Part shown: one piece after another, positions 49,535-58,551 of the stretch
Position numbering within the stretch: position 1 is the first letter of the stretch
Layout: each line of letters opens with the position of its first letter
NCBI RefSeq assembly: GCF_020524345.1
Contig: NZ_JAIVLH010000014.1
Location: forward strand, 62,001-126,000
Direction of reading: 5' to 3'
DNA: 64,000 bases
From: Metabacillus niabensis
GTDB taxonomy: Bacteria > Bacillota > Bacilli > Bacillales > Bacillaceae
Position numbers and translations under genes: made by a program
The notes under the pieces: model-generated
The model's database searches: none
Told to the model about the DNA's origin: nothing
What the model saw: the letters and a program-made list of their open reading frames with translations, nothing else

Positions 49535-50134
49535 ATGTATTTTGGAAAACAGAAAAAAACACATCCTTCCGGAAGGGTTCCACCAAATCAAAATGTTACA
49601 ACGACATTTCCAGTTTTACATACGGGAAATGTTCCTTACTATGATGATATTAGTAAGTGGAATTTACAAATTTATGGATTAGTCGATTATCCTAAGCTTC
49701 TTACGTTAAAGGAGCTAAAAGAGGAATACCCTCAGTCAGAACAAATAAATGATATTCATTGTGTTACGGGGTGGTCGAAATTAGATGCATGTTGGCAGGG
49801 CGTTAAAACGGTAGATTTATTAGAAGGAATTACTGTTCACTCACATGCCAGATACGTTATTCTCTATGCAGAAGAAGGATGGACGACTAATCTATCAATT
49901 GATGACTTTATGAGAGAAACAACTTTACTAGCTCATAGCTTTAACAATGAACTGTTAACTAAGGAGCATGGTTTTCCGCTTCGAGCCGTTATTCCTCATC
50001 TCTATTTTTGGAAGAGCGCAAAATGGATAAGAGGAATACAGTTTACAGAGCATAATCATCCCGGATTTTGGGAAAGAAACGGCTATCATATGGAGGGAGA
50101 CCCTTGGCTTGAGCAAAGGTACAGTTTTGATTGA
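49535..50134 (+). CDS. yuiH: Sulfite-oxidase-like molybdopterin-domain protein YuiH
   Basis: A 199-residue protein with the oxidoreductase molybdopterin-binding fold. The Mo-ligand cysteine is in NDIHCVTGWSKLD (about residue 75). Other family features are WNLQIYGLVDYP and EHGFPLRAVIPHLYFWKSAKW (about 142-162). No signal peptide is visible. It resembles YedY/sulfite oxidase cores but is cytoplasmic in appearance; the substrate is unknown. SD GGAGG precedes the ATG. Confidence 0.88.
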   Translation: MYFGKQKKTHPSGRVPPNQNVTTTFPVLHTGNVPYYDDISKWNLQIYGLVDYPKLLTLKELKEEYPQSEQINDIHCVTGWSKLDACWQGVKTVDLLEGITVHSHARYVILYAEEGWTTNLSIDDFMRETTLLAHSFNNELLTKEHGFPLRAVIPHLYFWKSAKWIRGIQFTEHNHPGFWERNGYHMEGDPWLEQRYSFD

Positions 50135-50167
50135 GGGATAGGGCAAAGGAAGTTAATATATGATGTA

Positions 50168-50203
50168 AAAAAGACAGTTATCGAAGGATAACTGTCAAAA
50201 AAT
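50168..50203 (+). terminator. Terminator after yuiH
   Basis: Stem GACAGTTATC / GATAACTGTC with a GAAG loop, AAAAAA before and T-rich bottom strand after; it may work better on the minus strand. Confidence 0.75.
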
Positions 50204-50339
50204 AATTCGGAGGTTGTACTATACTATTAATTTTTCTATTAATTGTTCATTGATTTTCAAGAAATGATAAAAATGCTTTTATAAAATATACGATATCATT
50301 ATTAAAAAGAGTAGGGGAAGTAGGATAAAAAGTCACTTA

Positions 50340-50405
50340 CAGGCAAGACGTGGATGAATAGTAGAGCAACTATGCTGAGATGATGATTGTGTCTAGTCTT
50401 ACCTG
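50340..50405. ncRNA. Candidate structured RNA in the yuiH-yjfB gap
   Basis: A long-range stem CAGGCAAGAC (50340-50349) / GTCTTACCTG (50396-50405) has one mismatch and encloses a hairpin ATAGT/ACTAT (50358-50373). The surrounding 50206-50509 has no ORF. Promoter and strand are not defined. It may be a regulatory RNA or chance pairing. Confidence 0.3.
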
Positions 50406-50509
50406 ATAACATCAGCTTTTCCAAAGAATGGATGGATTATAAGGGGAATTGTTAGTGGAATTTCGACATTTAGGGAAGGTTTTTGTCTCCAATGAGGATT
50501 AATAGGATT

Positions 50510-50542
50510 TCAAAAGTCCCCATATTCATACAGGGACTTCTG
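50510..50542 (-). terminator. Terminator after the yjfB-like gene
   Basis: On the minus strand AGTCCC...GGGGACT followed by TTTTG, 3 nt beyond the stop. Confidence 0.8.
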
Positions 50543-50544
50543 AT

Positions 50545-50718
50545 TTAACCTTTTGCGTCAATGCTTTTCCCTAAATTGGGGTGTGGGGCTTCCATAGCTT
50601 TCAACAGTTGTTCATTACTTTGCTGTGAAGTTTCCATTACTTTTTTAGCTAATGCAATGCTCACATTTTGATTTAGAGATGCTTGATTTAATCCGATTGA
50701 TAAGGCTGCAATATCCAA
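50545..50718 (-). CDS. YjfB family putative motility protein
   Basis: A 57-residue protein from TTG 50718 with SD AAGGGGGTG 5 nt upstream. The sequence starts DIAALSIGLNQASLNQNVS and ends HPNLGKSIDAKG. The MDIA...N-Q-A start and the HPNLG-x-x-ID end are the YjfB pattern. In B. subtilis the yjfB gene lies elsewhere and is controlled by SigD; its exact role is unclear. Confidence 0.8.
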   Translation of the reverse strand: MDIAALSIGLNQASLNQNVSIALAKKVMETSQQSNEQLLKAMEAPHPNLGKSIDAKG

Positions 50719-50828
50719 GGTTTCACCCCCTTATCATTTGTATCGGCAAACAACACAGATGATGAAGGAAAAGTGAAGTGAAATCTAATTAAACCTGTTT
50801 TTAACAGTTTTTAAAATTGATCTATTAT

Positions 50829-51962
50829 TTACTTCATTAAATGTTCTCTTTTTAAAACTTCAGTAACTGACTTATATATAAATCCAAGATCATCAGCAAC
50901 AGCTTTATATGTGATTTCCCCGTCCATAACATTCACTCCGGCTTGAAGTGCAGGACTTTCACTAATCGCCCGGTATGCCCCTGTATTGGCCATTTGTAAT
51001 GCGTATGGTACTGTAACATTTGTAAGAGCAATTGTTGAGGTACGTGGAACAGCTCCAGGCATATTAGCAACCGCATAATGTAAGACACCGTGTTTTTCAT
51101 ATGTTGGGTTATCATGTGTTGTAATATGGTCTACGGTTTCAACGATTCCGCCTTGATCGATCGCAACATCAACAATGACCGAACCCGGTTTCATTGCTTG
51201 GACCATTTCTTCCGTAACGAGAGTTGGTGCCTTAGCCCCTGGAATTAATACCGCACAAATAAGTAAATCAGCTTCAGCTACAGATGTTGCAATGTTCATT
51301 GGGTTTGACATTAATGTTTTAATTTGTGTACCAAATATATCGTCCAATTTACGTAAACGGTCTGCACTTAAATCAATAATCGTCACATCAGCACCTAAGC
51401 CAATCGCCATTTTCGCTGCATTTGTACCGACTACACCACCCCCGATAATCGTAACTTTCCCACGACTCACTCCGGGAACACCTGCTAATAAAATTCCTTT
51501 TCCGCCTTTAGGTTTTTCAAGAAATTGCGCTCCAATTTGTGCTGCCATCCGTCCGGCAACCTCACTCATTGGGGTAAGCAATGGCAATGCATGATTTACG
51601 GTAACTGTTTCATAAGCAATTGCTGTTACACCACGATCTTTTAATGCTTGGGCTAATTCAGGCTCTGCTGCAAGATGTAGATATGTGAATAAAATTAATC
51701 CCTTTCGAAAGTATGCATATTCTGACGGCAGAGGTTCTTTTACTTTCATAACCATTTCGGAATTTCCCCATACTTTTTCAGCGTTATCTACAATTTCAGC
51801 ACCTGCTTGTTTGTAATCCTCATTCTCAAAACCGCTTCCAACACCTGCCTGATCTTCAATTAAGACTCGATGACCAAACGTAACTAACTGTGTTACCCCT
51901 CCAGGTGTTAAGGCTACCCGGTTTTCATTATTTTTTATTTCCTTTGGAACCCCGATAATCAT
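50829..51962 (-). CDS. ald: Alanine dehydrogenase
   Basis: A 377-residue NAD-dependent enzyme interconverting alanine and pyruvate plus ammonia. The N-terminus [20 protein letters not shown] and the Rossmann motif [17 protein letters not shown] (about 168-184) are diagnostic. ATG 51962 is chosen because AAAGGAGG lies 8 nt upstream; the frame to 51989 has no SD. It is needed for alanine use and for sporulation energy supply in B. subtilis. adeR, its regulator, lies upstream on the same strand. Confidence 0.96.
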   Translation of the reverse strand: MIIGVPKEIKNNENRVALTPGGVTQLVTFGHRVLIEDQAGVGSGFENEDYKQAGAEIVDNAEKVWGNSEMVMKVKEPLPSEYAYFRKGLILFTYLHLAAEPELAQALKDRGVTAIAYETVTVNHALPLLTPMSEVAGRMAAQIGAQFLEKPKGGKGILLAGVPGVSRGKVTIIGGGVVGTNAAKMAIGLGADVTIIDLSADRLRKLDDIFGTQIKTLMSNPMNIATSVAEADLLICAVLIPGAKAPTLVTEEMVQAMKPGSVIVDVAIDQGGIVETVDHITTHDNPTYEKHGVLHYAVANMPGAVPRTSTIALTNVTVPYALQMANTGAYRAISESPALQAGVNVMDGEITYKAVADDLGFIYKSVTEVLKREHLMK

Positions 51963-52088
51963 AAATAAACCTTCCTCCTTTGAACGCAATATTTATATAA
52001 TTTCTAATTAATAAAGCAAGTATAAATAAAAATTATATAAATATCTTTGTTTAAAAACGAGAAAGGTTTTGAATTCTTTTGTGAAAAA

Positions 52089-53321
52089 TCACAAAGGCAT
52101 ATGATCGAGCTTTAAATGTAAGTAGATGGTGATCTTTTGGTTCATATTTTTAAGATTTAGTTCACCGATTTCTGAAATTCTCTTTAGTCGATAATTTAGT
52201 GTATTAATATGAATGTTAAGTGCTTTTGAAGCATCGTGGACGTTGCTGTCATGGTCAAGAAACACCTCTAGTGTGTGAACAAGATTTGTACTATGCCGTT
52301 GATCGTATTCTTTTAATTTTGTCAGGGAATAGTGCTGATGACCTGATTCTTTTCGTTGTTTGTATAAAATATCCAAATACTGATAAAAGCCAAGTTCGGA
52401 AAAACTCGTTAATTCCGTTGTTTCTTTAGGAAATCTTTTTTTTAGTGAATGTACAGCTACCGCTTCTTTATAGCTTTTTTCAATAAAGACCGGTGATGAA
52501 AAAATGCCACCCATACCTGCCGTTACATTTTTTAATTGATATCTTTCGTTAAGCTGACGAATAGTAGAATAAGTAAAATGTTTGATATCCGTTAGAGGTG
52601 CAGAACTCTTTGCCGATAATAAAATGATGAGTTCATCAAAATCAAATGTATATAAAAGAATTGTTACCTGCTGAGTGGTTTGGAGCAGGTAAGAAAGTTT
52701 CTTTTCTGCTTCTTCATTTATTTCCTGAGGAAACTTAAAAATGACTACTGAAAACGGAGAGGGGACATGTAAATTTAGTTCATGGAAACTTTGAGTAATT
52801 TCATGCTCTGATGAGACATGACCAGTGAGGAGCTTCCAAAAAAATTCTTGATTCCTTTCTTCTTTCTTGGTTTTACGAACTTGTAATTTCAGCATTTTAT
52901 TTTTTACTGCTCTTGCCGCTTTTTTCAAAAGAAGCAAGTCTGATTGCTCGAGCTGCTTTTCAATTTCCAAAGCCCAGATAAAACCCAGTACCTCATCATT
53001 TTTCCAAATAGAAATGGCGATGCGATTTCCAAGACCAACCTCATCAATATTTTTAACTCGTATAGGCTCATCTGTATGAAGGAGTTTTGGAATGGTTCCA
53101 TCTTTCCATAAGCTGTTAATGACTTTTTCAGGAACTCTTCGACCTATTATAGTGGAGATTCGGGCAGGATCGGTTCTGTCATCATGGGTGCTGTATGCTA
53201 ATAGTCGATGATTTACATCTTCTATTGTAATTGGACATTGAAGGACTTCACTAATCTTTTCTGCTACATCCTCAAGGCGTTCAAAATGATAGTTAAATGG
53301 ATCCTTGGAAAATCCTGTCAT
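52089..53321 (-). CDS. adeR: PucR-family regulator AdeR, activator of ald
   Basis: A 410-residue regulator: a GAF-like sensory N-terminal part (about 10-140), a middle GGDEF-related CdaR-type region, and a C-terminal HTH_30 (DASKALNIHINTLNYRLKRI at about 370-390). In B. subtilis the homologue YukF/AdeR activates ald in response to alanine. The genes are adjacent, same strand, 127 bp apart. SD GTAGGGAT precedes the ATG. Confidence 0.9.
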   Translation of the reverse strand: MTGFSKDPFNYHFERLEDVAEKISEVLQCPITIEDVNHRLLAYSTHDDRTDPARISTIIGRRVPEKVINSLWKDGTIPKLLHTDEPIRVKNIDEVGLGNRIAISIWKNDEVLGFIWALEIEKQLEQSDLLLLKKAARAVKNKMLKLQVRKTKKEERNQEFFWKLLTGHVSSEHEITQSFHELNLHVPSPFSVVIFKFPQEINEEAEKKLSYLLQTTQQVTILLYTFDFDELIILLSAKSSAPLTDIKHFTYSTIRQLNERYQLKNVTAGMGGIFSSPVFIEKSYKEAVAVHSLKKRFPKETTELTSFSELGFYQYLDILYKQRKESGHQHYSLTKLKEYDQRHSTNLVHTLEVFLDHDSNVHDASKALNIHINTLNYRLKRISEIGELNLKNMNQKITIYLHLKLDHMPL

Positions 53322-53498
53322 GTTATCCCTACTTTATTTAGCAATTTATATATGTATATGTTGATTTTAGCTTAGTATTAAGGCTCTAGTTTGTCAAAGG
53401 CAAATGTGAGGAATGAAACTTCTTGCATTCCTTGGTAGCATGTGCTAAAAAGAAGAAGGAATTGGAAGGACAATCCAAATGAAAGGAAGCTGACATAT

Positions 53499-54251
53499 AT
53501 GAATTATTATATTGTAACTGGCGCCTCTCGAGGGTTAGGTGAAGCGATTGTAAAGGAAATAAATGATCAAGATTGCAAGATCATTTGTTTATCAAGAACC
53601 ATCAACACAAAGCTTGAAAAAATCGCAGCAGAAAAACAAATACCGTTATCATTTATTGAATGTGATTTGTCAGATATACAACAGCTTTCTGAGATAATAG
53701 ACCAACTACTCTCCATGATGGATATCGATCATGCACCCAAAATTACACTGATTAATAACGCCGGCACGGTAAATCCGATTAAAGGAGCAGGTAATGCTAA
53801 GCAAGAGGAGTTAATCCTGCATGTTCATCTGAATCTATTAACACCGATATTAATAAGTGAGGCTTTGATTCGCGAAACAAAAGGGACCTCTGCGAATGTT
53901 GTGATTGTAAATATCACATCGGGAGCAGCGAATCGACCGGTACCAGGATGGAGTGCTTATTGTAGCACCAAAGCCGGACTAAATATGTATACTAAAACGG
54001 TTGGGGTTGAACAAGAAGAGAACCGAACAAATATTACATCAATTGCATTTTCTCCGGGTATTATGGATACAGACATGCAAGGAACAATTAGAAAAGCAAC
54101 AAAGAGTGAATTCTCATCACTCGATCAATTCGAGGAATATCATGAAAAAGGGCTGCTTCGTTCACCGAGTTTTGTGGCAAAGACATTAATGAATCTTTTA
54201 TCTGGTCCATTAGAAAATGGAAGAGTATATGATATAAAAGAATTCTTGTAG
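53499..54251 (+). CDS. yueD: Short-chain dehydrogenase YueD (benzil/sepiapterin reductase type)
   Basis: A 250-residue SDR. The cofactor motif is TGASRGLG (about 6-13), NNAGTVNPIKG follows, and the catalytic Tyr-x3-Lys is in WSAYCSTKAGL (Y about 154, K about 158) with the Ser in NITSGAA. NADPH is likely, given the Arg in the TGASRG loop. ATG 53499 follows AAAGGAAG; the frame from 53442 is unlikely. B. subtilis YueD reduces benzil; the natural substrate is unknown. Confidence 0.9.
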   Translation: MNYYIVTGASRGLGEAIVKEINDQDCKIICLSRTINTKLEKIAAEKQIPLSFIECDLSDIQQLSEIIDQLLSMMDIDHAPKITLINNAGTVNPIKGAGNAKQEELILHVHLNLLTPILISEALIRETKGTSANVVIVNITSGAANRPVPGWSAYCSTKAGLNMYTKTVGVEQEENRTNITSIAFSPGIMDTDMQGTIRKATKSEFSSLDQFEEYHEKGLLRSPSFVAKTLMNLLSGPLENGRVYDIKEFL

Positions 54252-54365
54252 GTTTAAAGTTCTATTTTTAGATATGACAAAAGGATTATTTTTGCTGTAT
54301 AATGATCATTTAGAAAGAGTTTTAGGGATATAGCCTTCCTTAATATCCCATTTTCCTTTATGATT

Positions 54366-54417
54366 AGAAAAACTTGGCTTGTCGCCAAGTTCTAATGGCG
54401 AAAGCCTTAGTTTTTCT
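54366..54417. terminator. Structured element after yueD, three-way junction shape
   Basis: Outer stem AGAAAAACT (54366-54374) / AGTTTTTCT (54409-54417). Inside are hairpin ACTTGGC/GCCAAGT (loop TTGTC) and hairpin GGC-GAAA-GCC, a GNRA tetraloop (54397-54406). It probably ends transcription in either direction, but the design is more elaborate than a plain terminator. Confidence 0.6.
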
Positions 54418-54531
54418 TATACTATCATCCATAAAATTCATATATATTTGTGATCGTATAAAAAATTAGAAAATAAAGAAAAAATTACCCTATAAAATGT
54501 CAACTGTTGTATATTAACTATAGATATTGAT

Positions 54532-55629
54532 TTGATAGAGTTTTTCATTAGGGATAAGTTCGAGGGACAGAGGTGGCTGAAAATTAGACAAAGTAAAAAG
54601 AAAAAGTATGCCGTCATTATCTCTGTAACCATGTTTCTTATCATGGTGTTTTCAGCATTTAATTTGTATGCTACTTATCTAAATACGATAAAAACGATCG
54701 ATCTGACAATTGGGCATTTAGCGATGCCATCTTCAAACCAGGAATTAGAATTTTGGGATACTGCTAGTTTAGAGGAATTATTAAAAATTCAAGAAAGAAA
54801 AAAGAGTGAAGAGGGATTTGATGGGTCCCTAGATGTGGAGTTAACACATGAATCAGTTGAGAAGGTAAAACGGGATGTTATGCAAAAAAGTATTCCCTCA
54901 TTCATTATGAGTGGTGTGTTAGTTCTGCTGTCTTTTAGTATTTTTATAGCTTTTCAAATTTGGTACCGAAAAAAAGTGAACTCCCAGGTCGGAGATGCAG
55001 AGGAGACCTACCAGGGTGAGTTTCAGTCAATGCTCCATACAATGCGATCGATCCGTCATGATTTTCTTAATCATATTCAAGTTATTCAGGGATTAATGAA
55101 GATTGGCCGGGAAGATCGGGCATATGAATATGTGAACTCATTAACAACAGAAGTAGAAACAATGGAATTACCTGTTGTCATCAAAAATCCGGCACTCTTC
55201 ATATTGCTCCAGTCCAAGTGGGCAAGAGCACAAAATGAAAAGGTTGATATGCACCTCCATGTTGATGATCATTTGTTTAAGCATATACATACGATTGATT
55301 TAATTAAAATATTATCGAATTTAATAGATAATGCCTTTGATGCCACACTTTTAGGACTTGAATCTGAGAGATTCATCAATATTGAAGCTCGTGTTACTCA
55401 AAATAAATATATCTTTAGAGTAGAGAATATTGGGCCGACCATTTCAAAGGAAAACCTTAACAAAATTTTTCAGGCGGGCTATTCGACCAAAGCGGAAAAG
55501 AAAGGAGTTCCTAGGGGAGACGGACTTAGTATTGTGAAACAAGTTGTACTCAAATATGGCGGTACAATTAATGTGGAATCAAACAAATATTCAACATTAT
55601 TCGAAGTGAAAATACCATATAAACCTTAG
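54532..55629 (+). CDS. Orphan Spo0B-type sensor histidine kinase
   Basis: A 365-residue membrane kinase. Helices at about 25-47 and 122-145 bracket a short external region of about 70 residues. The phospho-acceptor H-box is SIRHDFLNHIQVIQGLMK (about 170-187), the Spo0B/CitA-type form, and the HATPase_c domain has the N-box LSNLIDNAFDATLLG (about 261-275) and G-box GDGLSIVKQ. The start is uncertain: TTG 54532 has no SD, while AGAGGTGG at 54567-54574 is followed only by CTG/ATT codons. No response regulator is adjacent. It lies between yueD and yueE. Confidence 0.8.
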   Translation: MIEFFIRDKFEGQRWLKIRQSKKKKYAVIISVTMFLIMVFSAFNLYATYLNTIKTIDLTIGHLAMPSSNQELEFWDTASLEELLKIQERKKSEEGFDGSLDVELTHESVEKVKRDVMQKSIPSFIMSGVLVLLSFSIFIAFQIWYRKKVNSQVGDAEETYQGEFQSMLHTMRSIRHDFLNHIQVIQGLMKIGREDRAYEYVNSLTTEVETMELPVVIKNPALFILLQSKWARAQNEKVDMHLHVDDHLFKHIHTIDLIKILSNLIDNAFDATLLGLESERFINIEARVTQNKYIFRVENIGPTISKENLNKIFQAGYSTKAEKKGVPRGDGLSIVKQVVLKYGGTINVESNKYSTLFEVKIPYKP

Positions 55630-55632
55630 CTT

Positions 55633-55664
55633 GAAGAAACTGCAAATGTAGTTTCTTTTTTTAT
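55633..55664 (+). terminator. Terminator after the histidine kinase
   Basis: Stem AGAAACT / AGTTTCT with a TTTTTTATT tail. Confidence 0.85.
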
Positions 55665-55889
55665 TCCGTAATCAAAGTAAGACCCTTTTTTAGAAGGGAA
55701 AGTTACAAAATTTAATTCGTATCATATAAATAATAAAAGCATCCTTTATTAACAGGGAAAAACGTTAGATAAAATAACAAATTCCTTGAAGAAGTTTTAT
55801 AAATGTGTTAGATTATTCTGAATATCAAACGTATAGCGTTATATGTATATAGTAAGATTGACCAACATGAAAAAAATAGGAGGGTTACC

Positions 55890-56420
55890 ATGCGACGAGT
55901 AAGCTTAATCGATATATTTACACATCCTATTGCACAAAAATATTTAACCCGTTCAGGTGTTTCACATGCAATTACAGTTGCCCAATATGCTGTTCAGCTC
56001 GCTAATAAGTATGATGTAAATCCTGACCTAGCCGCTAAGGCGGGATTGCTTCATGATATTGGACATTATGAATGGTATACCAATGGAGAATGGGATTATG
56101 ATGCTTATGTCAAAAATGATATCCATGCGATTAAAGGTGCTGAGCGTGCTCATAAGCTCTTAATCAGGCTTGGAGAGGACCGGAAATATGCCAAGGAAAT
56201 TGCTCTTGCGATTCTCCTGCATACGGATTCATATCTACCGGAAAATTCTATGAAGAAAAACACATTACAACAAATTGTTCGACTGGCAGATGAAATGGAT
56301 GAGGAACCATTTGGTAAACATCATTACCGCAAGATGAAGTATGAGGATGCTTTTAAACAAATAGAACGTTTGGATTATAAGATTGAGCAGATTATGTCTG
56401 AATATCGCCAATCTGTTTAG
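55890..56420 (+). CDS. yueE: HD-domain protein YueE
   Basis: A 176-residue HD-superfamily phosphohydrolase. The HD motif is GLLHDIGHYEW (about 52-62), with an upstream His in GVSHAITVAQYAV and a later LLHTDSY and Asp-containing RLADEMDE. A metal-dependent phosphohydrolase activity is likely; the substrate is unknown. SD AGGAGGG precedes ATG 55890. Confidence 0.9.
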   Translation: MRRVSLIDIFTHPIAQKYLTRSGVSHAITVAQYAVQLANKYDVNPDLAAKAGLLHDIGHYEWYTNGEWDYDAYVKNDIHAIKGAERAHKLLIRLGEDRKYAKEIALAILLHTDSYLPENSMKKNTLQQIVRLADEMDEEPFGKHHYRKMKYEDAFKQIERLDYKIEQIMSEYRQSV

Positions 56421-56431
56421 TCCAGCCAATG

Positions 56432-56459
56432 AAACAGACCCAACAGAGGTCTGTTTTTC
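56432..56459 (+). terminator. Terminator after yueE
   Basis: Stem AAACAGACC / GGTCTGTTT with a T tail. Confidence 0.88.
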
Positions 56460-56707
56460 AGTATCCAAGTGTTCCGAGGATATGCTGTTGAATGTTTGAC
56501 TGAAAGAATAACAGAAGATAAGATGAAGATAGCAAAATAAGCAAAGTATAGGAATGTATGTAGATTAATAGGATGAAATAACAAAAAGTTGAAACAATTT
56601 TTATTTTGGTACGTATACATTTATATACTTGATCATGCCTTGGTTAATATTGGTTTTTCATGCCTATAATGTTGACGAAAGGCAGAATAAAAACTGGAGG
56701 AGAATGT

Positions 56708-57823
56708 GTGTTAAAATCAAAGGTTCATTTTTGGACATTACAAATTTTATTATTGCTTCTAATTGTCTATGTGGGTACAAAGGTCTCTTTCTTATTTGAG
56801 CCAATTATTGTATTTACTTCGACCTTATTCTTTCCTATATTGATTGCCGGGATCTTATTTTTTATTTTTAATCCCCTTGTAAAATTACTCGAAAGAAACA
56901 AGGTACCTAGAACATTGGCCATTTTAATACCGTATATTGTGTTTGTTGGGGTTGTAACGGGTATTATTTCTTTCATTGGACCTATTGTTACACAACAGGT
57001 ATCAGACTTAATCAGTAATTTTCCTACATATGCTAAAGAAATCACGGATTTTATTTTAAGTATGTCTCAATCACACTGGTTCACTTGGTTAATGGAGCAG
57101 GAGTATGTGTCATTAAATCAAATCGAACAGACTTTAACTGGTTATGCAACAAGCTTACCAGAAAATATTACTTCAAGCTTTTCCAAATTATTAGGTGTCG
57201 TAACAAATATCACGTTAACCATTATTACTGTTCCTTTTATTCTATTTTATATGTTAAAGGATGGTCATAAATTTCCTGGTGAAGCAGTAAAACTATTTCC
57301 ATCCACATACCGTGGAGAGGGTCTGAAAATCTTAAAAGACTTATACGAAACACTTGCAACGTATATTCAAGGACAGCTGATTGTGTCTTTAGCAGTTGGA
57401 CTTGGATGTTATATTGGTTATATGATCATTGGTTTAGATTACGCCTTAGTTCTTGGAATCGTAGTGGCGGTTACCAATATTATTCCATATGTAGGACCGT
57501 TTATTGGTGCTACACCAGCGGTTGTGATTGCGCTGCTGGACTCTCCTACGAAAGCATTGCTTGCAGCTCTGGTTGTGACCGTCGTACAACAGCTTGATGG
57601 GAATCTTTTATCTCCTCTTATTATTGGAAAACGCCTAAACACTCATCCATTAACCATAATATTATTGTTAATAGGAGCAGGCAGTTTTGGCGGAATTATC
57701 GGGATGATACTAGCAGTACCTACTTATGCTGTCTTAAAAGCCGTTACATTGAATGTGGTACGCTTGATTAAATTAAGAGCAAAGTCCAGGGAAGATATCA
57801 TTAGCAGTCATATAAACGAATAG
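56708..57823 (+). CDS. yueF: AI-2E family transporter YueF
   Basis: A 371-residue membrane protein with about eight helices. The family region is YIQGQLIVSLAVGLGCYIGY, then VTNIIPYVGPFIGATPAVVI and DGNLLSPLIIGKRLNTHPL (about 285-340). The start is GTG 56708, 6 nt after GGAGGAG; the frame from 56660 has no SD. The AI-2 exporter name covers diverse functions, so the substrate is open. Confidence 0.9.
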   Translation: MLKSKVHFWTLQILLLLLIVYVGTKVSFLFEPIIVFTSTLFFPILIAGILFFIFNPLVKLLERNKVPRTLAILIPYIVFVGVVTGIISFIGPIVTQQVSDLISNFPTYAKEITDFILSMSQSHWFTWLMEQEYVSLNQIEQTLTGYATSLPENITSSFSKLLGVVTNITLTIITVPFILFYMLKDGHKFPGEAVKLFPSTYRGEGLKILKDLYETLATYIQGQLIVSLAVGLGCYIGYMIIGLDYALVLGIVVAVTNIIPYVGPFIGATPAVVIALLDSPTKALLAALVVTVVQQLDGNLLSPLIIGKRLNTHPLTIILLLIGAGSFGGIIGMILAVPTYAVLKAVTLNVVRLIKLRAKSREDIISSHINE

Positions 57824-57903
57824 GCAAGAACCCTTCTTTTACCAAACACATACGATGATGTATTGAAATCATTATTCATTTGATAACGGAAGGGGAAAAG
57901 GTA

Positions 57904-58125
57904 ATGCCGGCTTTTGTTGGTCCCATTGAATTAAATAGTATCGATAGTTCTGCAGTTTTTAAGGTTGGAGATACGTTTAGCTTATCTCCTAAATCCTCAG
58001 ATAAGTCCTCTTTAGGATCTGGTGTAGCTAATACTGGAGATTTCACCAATACAGAAAATGTTTTTAATATTACAAATTTTGAAGATAGTGATGTAATAGA
58101 CCAAACTAACATTTTTAATTTTTAA
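57904..58125 (+). CDS. yueG: GerPA/GerPF-family spore germination protein YueG
   Basis: A 73-residue protein starting MPAFVGPIELNSIDSSAVFK, then VGDTFSLSPKS, with Ser/Thr-Gly rich middle and DQTNIFNF end. This is the GerP family form (PA/PF type), which affects passage of germinants through the spore coat. ATG 57904 follows AAGGGG; the frame from 57880 lies in the leader. Confidence 0.85.
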   Translation: MPAFVGPIELNSIDSSAVFKVGDTFSLSPKSSDKSSLGSGVANTGDFTNTENVFNITNFEDSDVIDQTNIFNF

Positions 58126-58260
58126 ATCACAAAGAACTGCTTATCTAGTGAATGATGCTTGATAAGCAGTTCTTATTTCTTACTAACAAATTCCTGACAG
58201 CTGAAATTCGTTTGGACATCGATTATAATATTTTCATAGAAAGTGGAAAGGATGGCTCGA

Positions 58261-58509
58261 ATGAAAATTAGAAAAGCAAATGTGAAGAACGACAATATTA
58301 CTATTACAAATGTGTATATTTATGAAAATAAAAAAGAGGAATACAGCTTAATCGCAATACCTGCAATTGAATGGTCTACGACAATTTCCTATGAAGAAAA
58401 AAGGGACGAGCTGTACAGTCGTTTAATTACATCATTAGCAAAAAGTACGGAACAAGAGACAGCAGATGAACTAGCCAGAAAAGTACAACAGTGGGTTAGT
58501 GAAATGTAA
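58261..58509 (+). CDS. yueH: YueH family protein
   Basis: An 82-residue protein. ATG 58261 follows AAAGGA at 9 nt and gives the same length as B. subtilis YueH. The C-terminal half (KRDELYSRLITSLAKSTEQ) is helical. The function is unknown; conserved position after yueG. Confidence 0.82.
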   Translation: MKIRKANVKNDNITITNVYIYENKKEEYSLIAIPAIEWSTTISYEEKRDELYSRLITSLAKSTEQETADELARKVQQWVSEM

Positions 58510-58517
58510 TAGCATAA

Positions 58518-58551
58518 CAAAAAAGAGGCTTAAATCAAAAGGCCTCTTTAT
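58518..58551. terminator. Bidirectional terminator between yueH and the HpaB-family gene
   Basis: Stem AAAGAGGC / GCCTCTTT; it contains the 3' end of the minus-strand gene. Confidence 0.85.
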
